Positions 1 through 4,432 are shown, counted from the stretch's first letter. The stretch is 8,843 nucleotides of DNA from an uncultured Desulfovibrionaceae bacterium (GCA_949427775.1 CASQEL010000065.1:1-8843), one strand, 5' to 3'. Notes: generated by a model from the letters alone, not told the origin. Numbers and translations are program-made.

Positions 1-187
1 GTCCTGTGATATTCCTGATGGCATCCCCCTGGAGTTGCCCCAACCCGGCGCTCTGATGCGTCATTATCCCGTAGTGGTTGGAAGCCTGTGCCCCGTGCCC
101 TCGCAAAAACAACCCCCTGAAATCAGACATCTTCGTCCCGATCAGCGCGAACAGTTTCGGGTACGCGCAGGAGTGAGGGTAACTCAC
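1..187 (-). CDS. Tail-collar cassette 1, partial 3' cassette of a phage tail-fibre gene
   Basis: This is an open frame on the minus strand that runs off the left edge. It encodes a phage tail-collar type segment: AYPKLFALIGTKMSDFRGLF, then a LRGHG turn, then HQSAGLGQLQGDAIRNITG, which is the pattern of Desulfovibrio prophage tail-fibre C-terminal regions. The collar part matches the starts of the three other cassettes that keep one (at 721, 1507 and 2022). The first usable codon is a GTG at 187-185, but no ribosome binding site precedes it, so I read it as a silent cassette that must be joined to an upstream constant region. It would supply the distal, receptor-contacting part of a tail fibre. 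The terminator of the small peptide gene (270-312) lies just upstream and separates the two. The tail-fibre assignment is firm; the silent status is inferred. Confidence 0.7.
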   Translation of the reverse strand, partial: MSYPHSCAYPKLFALIGTKMSDFRGLFLRGHGAQASNHYGIMTHQSAGLGQLQGDAIRNITG

Positions 188-269
188 CGAGGAAAAACAA
201 CTTTTTGACTTGCTCAGAACCACCGTACTCCGGCGCGGCTCTGGACATCCTTGGCTTACTACCTTATGT

Positions 270-312
270 AAAAAGGGAACCCCGGTTCCTGCGGCAAACA
301 GAAACCGGGGCT
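270..312 (-). terminator. Rho-independent terminator of peptide gene copy A
   Basis: Read on the minus strand, positions 312-299 (AGCCCCGGTTTCTG) pair with 291-278 (CAGGAACCGGGGTT) around a 7-nt loop. The stem is followed by CCC and five T (274-270). The same structure with compensating differences is found after copy B at 1890-1932. It ends the short transcript that starts near 543 and insulates cassette 1 from it. Confidence 0.8.
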
Positions 313-366
313 GGCACGGCGCGGTTTGCGCCCCCATGCACGGTTACCGTATCGAGTTTTCCTACG

Positions 367-397
367 GCCCCGTATCAGGTGTCAGCTGATACGGGGC
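367..397 (-). other. Conserved stem-loop after peptide gene copy A
   Basis: A perfect 12-bp stem (367-378 with 386-397, GCCCCGTATCAG / CTGATACGGGGC) with a 7-nt loop begins 9 bases past the stop codon of the 23-residue peptide gene. There is no T tract on the minus strand after it, so it is not a simple terminator. The same stem with a different loop sequence occurs at 1800-1831 after copy B. It probably stabilises or shapes the 3' part of the short mRNA. Confidence 0.65.
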
Positions 398-406
398 TAC
401 CTCTTT

Positions 407-478
407 TTAGAGGCGGCTATCGCCCCACAACAGCAGGGCGAGGAGTATCAGCAACACAAGGATGAGCAATCGTCTCAT
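407..478 (-). CDS. 23-residue hydrophobic peptide, copy A (possible type I toxin-like)
   Basis: This small frame encodes a 23-residue peptide. It begins MRRLLILVLLILLALLLWG and ends DSRL: a basic N-terminus, about 15 Leu/Ile/Val residues able to span a membrane, and a polar tail. It is supported by a second copy at 1718-1789. Of 24 codons including the stop, 9 differ: 3 changes are silent, 5 conservative (K/R, I/L, V/I, V/L, M/I), and 1 is W/R. This pattern suggests selection on a hydrophobic peptide. A purine stretch AAAGGGGG lies 10 nt before the ATG. The start overlaps the stop of a leader frame (ATGA). Promoter (550-578), conserved stem-loop (367-397) and terminator (270-312) make it a complete unit. 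I know no exact family. Size and composition resemble the Ibs type I toxins (about 19 residues); a small phage membrane protein is an alternative. Confidence 0.65.
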   Translation of the reverse strand: MRRLLILVLLILLALLLWGDSRL

Positions 479-528
479 CTGCGGCCAACCCCCTTTGAGT
501 GTTTGCGCCGTGCCGGGCGCAGAGTCAT
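475..528 (-). CDS. Short arginine-rich leader frame overlapping peptide gene A
   Basis: This frame of 17 codons (MTLRPARRKHSKGVGRR) starts about 15 nt into the predicted transcript. It ends in a TGA that overlaps the ATG of the 23-residue peptide gene (ATGA), the usual geometry of translational coupling. The first nine residues (MTLRPARRK) are the same in copy B. Most of that identity is at nucleotide level and may reflect RNA structure rather than peptide function. There is no clear Shine-Dalgarno sequence. It could be a coupling leader comparable in position to mok of the hok system. Translation is unproven. Confidence 0.35.
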   Translation of the reverse strand: MTLRPARRKHSKGVGRR

Positions 529-549
529 CAGGGGCAACCGTGCCGCATG

Positions 550-578
550 GGTATAACAGGGCTGTTTCCACCCGGCAA
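550..578 (-). promoter_or_regulatory. Promoter of peptide unit A
   Basis: On the minus strand a -35 TTGCCG (578-573), a 17-nt spacer and a -10 TATACC (555-550) preceded by an extended TG are found. The same arrangement, TTGCCG-N17-TATATC with TG, is present in copy B although the spacers differ, which supports a functional promoter. The predicted start of transcription is near 543, giving an RNA of about 275 nt ending at 270. Confidence 0.6.
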
Positions 579-610
579 CCGCAATACGGCGGCTATATTT
601 TGGACAATCT

Positions 611-646
611 ATATATTTATATAAAAATATTTTTATATAAGTATAT
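611..646. repeat. AT-rich palindrome, left copy
   Basis: A perfect 24-bp palindrome (617-640, half-site TTATATAAAAAT) extends to 36 bp (611-646) with one mismatched pair. The identical 24-bp core occurs at 1567-1590. The two copies flank the pair of intact convergent cassettes 2 and 3, each 55-75 bp outside the collar start. It could be a protein binding or recombination-accessory site, an UP-like element for the peptide promoter, or a cruciform-forming element. Confidence 0.7.
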
Positions 647-718
647 TTTTATAGTGACTCACCGTTCAATATTACCATCTCTGCTACTCCCATATTTACA
701 CTAAAAATCTTTTTCTTC

Positions 719-770
719 TGGTGTGTTATCTGCTCCTCGGCGCGTACCCGGAACTGTTTGCGCTCGTGGG
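719..770. repeat. Left arm of 52-bp inverted repeat at collar starts
   Basis: Positions 719-770 (beginning TGGTGTGTTATCT, containing GCGCGTACCCGGAACTGTTT) are the inverse complement of 1455-1506 with two mismatches by hand alignment. The arms bracket cassettes 2 and 3. Related sequence in direct or inverse orientation begins cassettes 1 and 4. Such repeats at the 5' border of alternative 3' ends are where a site-specific invertase or homologous recombination would exchange cassettes. Confidence 0.7.
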
Positions 771-1095
771 CGGAACCGTGCCCGATTTCAGGGGGTTGTT
801 TTTGCGAGGGCATGGGGGGAATAGCGCCGGATTGGGGGTAAGGCAGGAAGACGCTGGCAGGAATGTTTCAGGATATTTTGGGTTTGGTAGTGATACCTTT
901 GTAACGCGCTTTGGAGGAGAGGCTGTCTATCAGTATGAAAGCTCAAGAGGGAAAGCAAATACCGGAAATGACTCCTATGGAGGACCCAGTAAAATTTGTA
1001 TAAATGCCTCAAGGCAATGGGGAAATGAACATACTGCAAATGAATTTAGACCAAAGAACATAGCGGTGCGCTATTTCATTCGTGTCCGGTCATGA
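721..1095 (+). CDS. Tail-collar cassette 2, intact alternative tail-fibre C-terminus
   Basis: An intact open frame of 124 codons begins at a GTG. Residues 1-40 form the tail-collar segment: LLGAYPELFALVGGTVPDF then RGLFLRG. The middle is variable and rich in Gly, Ser and Asn. The end is FRPKNIAVRYFIRVRS, the conserved C-terminal strand of many phage tail-fibre proteins (RPxNxAVRYxIR). The product would form the distal tip that contacts the host surface. No ribosome binding site precedes the GTG, only a T-rich stretch, so this is likely a cassette awaiting fusion to a constant 5' region rather than an independent gene. It converges with cassette 3; the stop codons are 4 bp apart. Family assignment is firm, recombination use is inferred. 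Confidence 0.72.
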   Translation: MCYLLLGAYPELFALVGGTVPDFRGLFLRGHGGNSAGLGVRQEDAGRNVSGYFGFGSDTFVTRFGGEAVYQYESSRGKANTGNDSYGGPSKICINASRQWGNEHTANEFRPKNIAVRYFIRVRS

Positions 1096-1099
1096 GTTT

Positions 1100-1507
1100 T
1101 CATGGTTTCGCCCGAATGAAATAGCGAACTGCGACATTTCTTGGGCGCACCTTCGATCCCATTTTGTCCGCAGCCCACATCTGATCCAAGGCCAATTCGA
1201 CCGTGTTATAACGTGATTCGCGCGCGGAGTTGTTTTCAACCCCTCCTTGTCCGGTATACCCCGTTACGCGGAGCACACTAGATGCGGAACGAAACAGCCC
1301 GTTACCGTTCATATTCGCGCTGAAACTGCCGTTGGCTGTACTTGGGCGCAACAGCGTATCGCTTTGCAGGCTACCTATGGCGCGTCCTGGATCCACTCCT
1401 CGTCCGGCGTCGTACCCGCGCAGAAATTCCCCCCTCAATTCCGGTGTCTTCGTCCCCACGAGCGCAAACAGTTCCGGGTACGCGCCGGGGAGAAGATAAC
1501 ACACCAA
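1100..1507 (-). CDS. Tail-collar cassette 3, intact alternative tail-fibre C-terminus
   Basis: This intact frame of 135 codons (from a TTG at 1507; the GTG matching cassette 2 is the next codon) starts with the same collar segment as cassette 2: LPGAYPELFALVGTKTPELR then GEFLRGYD. It then has an unrelated variable body (SLQSDTLLRPSTANGSFSAN and following) and ends VRPRNVAVRYFIRAKP. The shared ends with a different middle are what alternative tail-fibre tips show. No ribosome binding site is visible. It lies head to tail-inverted against cassette 2, so inversion of the 719-1506 segment would place either cassette behind the same upstream sequence. The upstream side carries the AT palindrome at 1561-1596 and then the divergent peptide unit B. 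Confidence 0.72.
   Translation of the reverse strand: MVCYLLPGAYPELFALVGTKTPELRGEFLRGYDAGRGVDPGRAIGSLQSDTLLRPSTANGSFSANMNGNGLFRSASSVLRVTGYTGQGGVENNSARESRYNTVELALDQMWAADKMGSKVRPRNVAVRYFIRAKP
1455..1506. repeat. Right arm of 52-bp inverted repeat at collar starts
   Basis: This is the inverse complement of 719-770 with two mismatches. Together the arms enclose 684 bp of convergent cassettes and form the borders of a possible invertible segment. Confidence 0.7.
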
Positions 1508-1560
1508 GGGAAAAGGATTTTTATGGGGTGGATATATGGAGAAATGTAAGTGTAGAAAAA

Positions 1561-1596
1561 ATATAATTATATAAAAATATTTTTATATAATCATAG
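1561..1596. repeat. AT-rich palindrome, right copy
   Basis: It carries the same 24-bp perfect palindrome as at 617-640, here at 1567-1590, extended by one pair to 1566-1591 and then imperfectly to 1562-1595. The flanks differ from the left copy while the core is identical, so the core is what has been kept. It lies between the collar start of cassette 3 and the promoter of peptide unit B. Confidence 0.7.
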
Positions 1597-1620
1597 AAAA
1601 AGGCAGATGTGAAGTCGCAG

Positions 1621-1649
1621 TTGCCGGACGGGAATCGTCCTGATATATC
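1621..1649 (+). promoter_or_regulatory. Promoter of peptide unit B
   Basis: TTGCCG (1621-1626), a 17-nt spacer, and TATATC (1644-1649) with an extended TG at 1641-1642. Its elements and spacing match the promoter of unit A while spacer bases differ. The predicted start is near 1656 and the RNA would end at about 1932. Confidence 0.6.
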
Positions 1650-1670
1650 CATGCGGCACGGTTGCCCCTG

Positions 1671-1721
1671 ATGACCCTGCGCCCGGCACGGCGCAAACCA
1701 CCAAAAGGGGTACCGCAATGA
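1671..1721 (+). CDS. Short arginine-rich leader frame overlapping peptide gene B
   Basis: This frame of 16 codons (MTLRPARRKPPKGVPQ) has a TGA that overlaps the ATG of the peptide gene (ATGA). It lies inside a region that can fold by hand: TGCGCC (1678-1683) pairs with GGCGCA (1690-1695), and GGTTGCCCC (1660-1668) can pair with GGGGTACC (1707-1714), covering the Shine-Dalgarno sequence. Translation of the leader could open this fold. No clear ribosome binding site is seen for the leader itself. Its last codons differ from copy A. Confidence 0.35.
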   Translation: MTLRPARRKPPKGVPQ

Positions 1722-1789
1722 AACGACTCATTGTCGTCGTGTTGCTGATGCTCCTCGCCCTGCTTTTGCGGGGCGACAGCCGCCTCTAA
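1718..1789 (+). CDS. 23-residue hydrophobic peptide, copy B (possible type I toxin-like)
   Basis: The peptide of 23 residues begins MKRLIVVVLLMLLALLLRG and ends DSRL. It has a short basic start, an uninterrupted hydrophobic stretch at residues 4-17 long enough to sit in the membrane, and a charged tail. The Shine-Dalgarno candidate AAAAGGGG lies 7 nt before the ATG. Compared with copy A, replacements in the hydrophobic part are all between aliphatic residues or Met. The unit has its own promoter (1621-1649) and terminator (1890-1932). A 10-nt sequence near the 3' end (1880-1889) is complementary to the leader just before the Shine-Dalgarno (1685-1694), reminiscent of the fold-back element of hok mRNA. 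The function is unknown; a membrane-acting type I toxin is an inference, and no antisense RNA promoter has been identified. Confidence 0.65.
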   Translation: MKRLIVVVLLMLLALLLRGDSRL

Positions 1790-1799
1790 AGACTGAGGT

Positions 1800-1831
1800 G
1801 GCCCCGTATCAGCGACATCTGATACGGGGCC
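1800..1831 (+). other. Conserved stem-loop after peptide gene copy B
   Basis: A perfect 13-bp stem (1800-1812 with 1819-1831, GGCCCCGTATCAG / CTGATACGGGGCC) with a 6-nt loop begins 10 bases past the stop codon. No T tract follows. The stem is the same as at 367-397 while the surrounding bases differ. It is probably a stability or regulatory element of the short mRNA. Confidence 0.65.
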
Positions 1832-1889
1832 GTAAAGTTAGTCAACCGATACGGTAAGCGTGCGTAGGGGGCGCTCATCGCGCCGTGCC

Positions 1890-1932
1890 AGCCCCGGTTC
1901 TTGTTACCAGCAAGGGCCGGGGTTCCCTTTTT
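1890..1932 (+). terminator. Rho-independent terminator of peptide gene copy B
   Basis: AGCCCCGGTTCTTG (1890-1903) pairs with CAAGGGCCGGGGTT (1911-1924), including G-T pairs, around a 7-nt loop, followed by CCC and five T (1928-1932). Copy A has the equivalent structure with a different loop. It separates the peptide gene from cassette 4. Confidence 0.8.
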
Positions 1933-2021
1933 ACATAAGGCAGCACGCGCCGGTTGTCTAGCTTTTTGCGCCCATGCTGGCGACGATCATGACCCCAAGC
2001 ATAACAAAAAAAACTTTATTT

Positions 2022-2350
2022 TTGGTATATTATCCTATCCTCAGCGCGTACCCGGAACTGTTTGCGCTGATCGGGACGAAGGTGCCCGATTTCAGGGGAC
2101 TTTTTTTACGCGGCGTCGGGGGAAACAGCGCGGGATGGGGGTGACGCAAGAAGATTCCCTTGCATCACATACCCACTATTCCTATGGCACCAGACACGGC
2201 AGGTATGGGGCCAATCCCGGAGGTCGCCTGTTCGGATCGGACGGGGATACGAGTGACGGATATGGACCGGCGGCCGTACAGCCGACGGGCGACACAGAGA
2301 CGCGCCCTGAAAATATGGCGGTGCGATACCTTATGCGCACAAGAAATTGA
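2022..2350 (+). pseudogene. Tail-collar cassette 4, frameshifted
   Basis: The collar frame reads LSAYPELFALIGTKVPDFRG, then LFLRGVGGNSAGWG, and hits TGA at 2142-2144. The C-terminal half is in another frame: VTQEDSLASHTHYSYGTRHG onward, ending ETRPENMAVRYLMRTRN at 2350. Alignment with cassette 2 at the same place (GGATTGGGGGT against GGATGGGGGT near 2133-2142) shows one missing T, which restores GLGVTQED when added back. So it is a tail-fibre cassette broken by a single-base deletion, or a sequencing error. It has no ribosome binding site and follows the terminator of peptide unit B. It converges with cassette 5, with 5 bp between stop codons. Confidence 0.7.
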
Positions 2351-2355
2351 AAAAA

Positions 2356-2648
2356 TTATGATTTTGCCCGGATGAAGTAGCGCACCGCTGTATTTACAGG
2401 GCGCGTCTCATTGGCCGTCGGGCTAACACGTGAAGAATCTATTACATCAGCCCCACTGCGGTCAGTGAAATCATTCCCCCTATTGTACTCGGCATAGATT
2501 GCGCCAATCCCTGATTAAACAAAAGATTTAGAGGCTACCTTGAGTGGAGTATTTCCCATCGATCCCCAAATTTGTCGTGAGGATCTCCCTGGAGCTGCCC
2601 CAGCCCGGCGCTTTGGTGTAATACCGCTCCGTAGTGGTTGGAAGCCTG
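2356..2648 (-). pseudogene. Tail-collar cassette 5, truncated and decayed
   Basis: Minus-strand remnant. The part nearest 2648 reads ASNHYGAVLHQSAGLGQLQG, nearly the same as cassette 1. A frame change near 2580 then leads into QIWGSMGNTPLKVASKSFV, a TAA at 2515-2517 in the same frame as what follows, and then IGAIYAEYNRGNDFTDRSGA onward, ending TRPVNTAVRYFIRAKS with a stop at 2356-2358. The collar start is missing: at 2648 homology to cassette 1 ends and homology to the peptide gene begins on the opposite strand. Three lesions (5' deletion, frameshift, nonsense) mean it cannot yield a protein in one piece, although its last third could still be exchanged by recombination. Confidence 0.65.
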
Positions 2649-2688
2649 GCTGATGCTTCTCGCCCTGCTCTTGCGGGGCGACAGCCGA
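2649..2688 (+). pseudogene. Fragment of the 23-residue peptide gene, copy C
   Basis: Positions 2649-2687 match codons 10-22 of copy B with two third-position differences, both silent (LMLLALLLRGDSR). The first nine codons, the promoter and the leader are missing, as is the stop codon, replaced at 2688 by sequence leading into the transposase remnant. It shows the locus once had a third peptide unit, in the same divergent position relative to a minus-strand cassette as copy B has to cassette 3. Confidence 0.6.
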
Positions 2689-2839
2689 AAAGGAATGGCG
2701 TGTAGCCTGGTTGCAACAGGTGACGCTGCGGCGTGGCAGATTTGTTGCCGCTGTCGCGCAAGCTAACAAGACGGCACAAATTATATGGAATGTTTTTGCC
2801 GGAAATGTTGATTACAGCCATGACTATCAGCATGGATAA
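2688..2839 (+). pseudogene. C-terminal remnant of an IS110-like transposase
   Basis: The frame that ends in TAA at 2837-2839 reads EWRVAWLQQVTLRRGRFVAA, then VAQANKTAQIIWNVFAGNVDY and a short tail. The pattern of a basic-hydrophobic helix, then (V)A(L/Q)ANKxARIIW, is the usual end of IS110/IS1111-family transposases. Only about 50 residues remain; the catalytic DEDD and serine parts are absent. The remnant abuts the truncated peptide gene copy C, so an insertion and later deletion could explain the broken cassette 5 end. The family call rests on this motif alone. Confidence 0.55.
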
Positions 2840-3130
2840 AATTTGCGCGGCTGTCACGCCGCTTGCAATCCGACACTTTTGAGGGTGTCAACTCAAGCGG
2901 CGCGCCAGCCGCTTCCCCCTATCCCGGGTGTAACAAGGGAAGATGAAAAAACGGTCGAGCCGGCTTTCGGAAACTCTGATTAGGGTCAAGGCGTAAAACG
3001 CCGTTCCGCTGATAAGAACCGAAAGCGCGGATTTCATCATGGCACGCACATTGCGAGGCCGAATACATGACAGCACTCGCTCACGTTTTTGATTTTTCTC
3101 TTGACATCGGGGCGCGGGATATACATGACC
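2840..3130. other. Gene-poor stretch between the prophage remnant and chromosomal genes
   Basis: I see no supported gene here. A 62-codon minus-strand frame (3076-2888) has a hydrophobic part but no ribosome binding site and no recognised family. Small hairpins are present: GACAC/GTGTC (2872-2889) and AAGCGGC/GCCGCTT (2895-2914, 6-nt loop), the latter not followed by T. No tRNA or clear attachment site is visible, so the prophage border is not defined. Confidence 0.4.
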
Positions 3131-3649
3131 CTAAAAACTGTCGTAGACCACGGTTTCCTCCAGGGGGCGGCGCGAATGGTGCCGGGGCGAGGGTTTCGCA
3201 TCGGGAGCGGGGCGCCCTATGGGAAATATCGCCACTGGTTCGATGTTGTCCGGGAAATTGAAGCTCCGGCGGAGGGCCGTCGGATCGAAATGCCCCACCC
3301 ATGTGGAACCGAGACCGAGATCATGCGCGGCCAGCATAATGTGCGTACCGACAATGGCGGCGTCGATGACGCCTGAATTGTCGCCGTCATACGGTCTCAC
3401 CCAGGCTTCGTCCTTGCGGCAGCAGACGATCAGCGCCACCGGCGCATTGAACGTGTAGAGGGTGCAGTCTTTCAGTTTCGCCATGCTTTCCGCGTTCCGC
3501 AGCACGAGAATACGTTGGGGCTGCTTGTTGACGGCGGTGGGGGCCGTCCGGGCGGCGTGCAGAATCGCGGCCACCTGGCTGTCTTCCACCGGCTGGTCGC
3601 TGAATTTCCGCACGGAGTATCTTTCTCTGATCAGTTGACGGTATTCCAT
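3131..3649 (-). CDS. Nitroreductase family protein (FMN-dependent)
   Basis: The protein of 172 residues starts at ATG 3649, preceded by AAGGAG seven bases upstream; longer in-frame extensions lack such a site. Residues 10-16 (RYSVRKF) are the typical FMN-phosphate contact of nitroreductases, residues 34-45 (RTAPTAVNKQPQ) the second FMN-binding stretch, and GRP at 145-147 with the following basic tail closes the fold. The length fits the short subgroup of the family. Such enzymes use NAD(P)H to reduce nitro compounds, quinones or flavins in the cytoplasm as FMN homodimers; the substrate cannot be told from sequence. Two cysteines (C76, C77) precede a loop of unknown role. The gene is divergent from the YigZ-like gene across about 140 bp and has no partner downstream. 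Confidence 0.88.
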   Translation of the reverse strand: MEYRQLIRERYSVRKFSDQPVEDSQVAAILHAARTAPTAVNKQPQRILVLRNAESMAKLKDCTLYTFNAPVALIVCCRKDEAWVRPYDGDNSGVIDAAIVGTHIMLAAHDLGLGSTWVGHFDPTALRRSFNFPDNIEPVAIFPIGRPAPDAKPSPRHHSRRPLEETVVYDSF

Positions 3650-3751
3650 GGTGTTTCTCCTTTGCACCCGGACAGGCGCTTTTTCGTGTGCTGTAAAAAA
3701 TATGCCTCGGACATGGCCACAAACGTTGCGCGTCGCCATTGATCCGGATGA

Positions 3752-3781
3752 TTGACCCGGACAGGCCCCGGCAGCTATCCT
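3752..3781 (+). promoter_or_regulatory. Possible promoter of the YigZ-like gene
   Basis: TTGACC (3752-3757), 18-nt spacer, TATCCT (3776-3781). If used, transcription would begin at or just before the ATG at 3788 and the mRNA would be nearly leaderless, which fits the absence of a good Shine-Dalgarno sequence there. It is a weak call based on hexamer match only. Confidence 0.3.
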
Positions 3782-3787
3782 TGCTTC

Positions 3788-4432
3788 ATGACGGTACGGT
3801 ATCCCATTCCCAACCTCCCCGGCGGCGCGGGACATTGCACAGAACTGCTTATCCGCCGCAGCCGATTCATCACCACCTCAGGGCACGCGCCGGACACGGA
3901 AACCGCGCGCGCCTTCATCGACGCCATCCGCCGGGCCTGTCCCGACGCCACCCATAACTGCTGGGCCTTTGCCGCCGGTCCGCCGGGCGACACCGCGCGG
4001 GTGGGGTTTTCCGACGACGGCGAACCCCACGGCACCGCCGGACGTCCTATGCTGACCGTGCTGCTGCACGCTCCCGTAGGCGAGACGGTCTGCGTGGTCA
4101 CCCGGTATTTCGGCGGCATCAAGCTGGGCACCGGCGGGCTGGTGCGCGCCTACCAGCAGGCGGTACGCGAAAACTTCGAGACGTTGCCGCTGCGCCAACG
4201 CATTGTTCCCGCTTTCCTGGAAGTGGTGGTGGAGTATCCCTGCGTGGATCGTCTGCGCCGCCTGCTTCCGGCATTCGAAGCTCATGTGGAAGAAGAGCAT
4301 TTCGCGGTGGATGCCTCCTTTCGTATTGCGCTGCCGCGCGAGCATGTGCCGGCCTTCAGCGCGGCGCTGGCCGAACAGACCGACGGCGCGGCGCTGGTGG
4401 AAGCGTGCGCCGTTCCGGACGACGACGGCTGA
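3788..4432 (+). CDS. yigZ: YigZ/IMPACT family protein
   Basis: The protein has 214 residues. The start at 3788 gives the usual N-terminus (RYPIP...LLIRRSRFIT); an upstream in-frame ATG at 3752 adds residues unlike the family. The N-terminal UPF0029/IMPACT domain shows PDATHNCWAF (52-61), GFSDDGEPHGTAGRPM (73-88) and VTRYFGGIKLGTGGLVRAY (104-122), the family signature. The C-terminal part (about 140-205) corresponds to the ferredoxin-like second domain. In eukaryotes IMPACT binds GCN1 and modulates the GCN2 pathway; the bacterial role is unsettled, with binding to nucleic acid or translation machinery suggested. It stands alone and converges with the flavoprotein gene, with 54 bp between stop codons and no clear terminator. 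Confidence 0.9.
   Translation: MTVRYPIPNLPGGAGHCTELLIRRSRFITTSGHAPDTETARAFIDAIRRACPDATHNCWAFAAGPPGDTARVGFSDDGEPHGTAGRPMLTVLLHAPVGETVCVVTRYFGGIKLGTGGLVRAYQQAVRENFETLPLRQRIVPAFLEVVVEYPCVDRLRRLLPAFEAHVEEEHFAVDASFRIALPREHVPAFSAALAEQTDGAALVEACAVPDDDG

Noticed and set aside
205..704. Plus-strand frames of 76-86 codons in the first spacer
   Set aside because: They run through the promoter, peptide gene and terminator of unit A on the other strand, and have no ribosome binding site or family pattern.
1651..1671. Six-codon frame (MRHGCP) just before the leader frame, also found in copy A
   Set aside because: The start lies 2 bp after the predicted -10, so it would precede the transcription start. 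Its conservation is better explained by the promoter and leader RNA.
1..2350. A diversity-generating retroelement acting on the tail-collar cassettes
   Set aside because: Cassette bodies differ wholly rather than at adenine positions, there is no template-variable repeat pair, and no reverse transcriptase is in the window.
2888..3076. 62-codon minus-strand frame with a hydrophobic stretch
   Set aside because: No ribosome binding site, no recognised family, and it ends inside a hairpin. It is kept only as a note in the gene-poor region.
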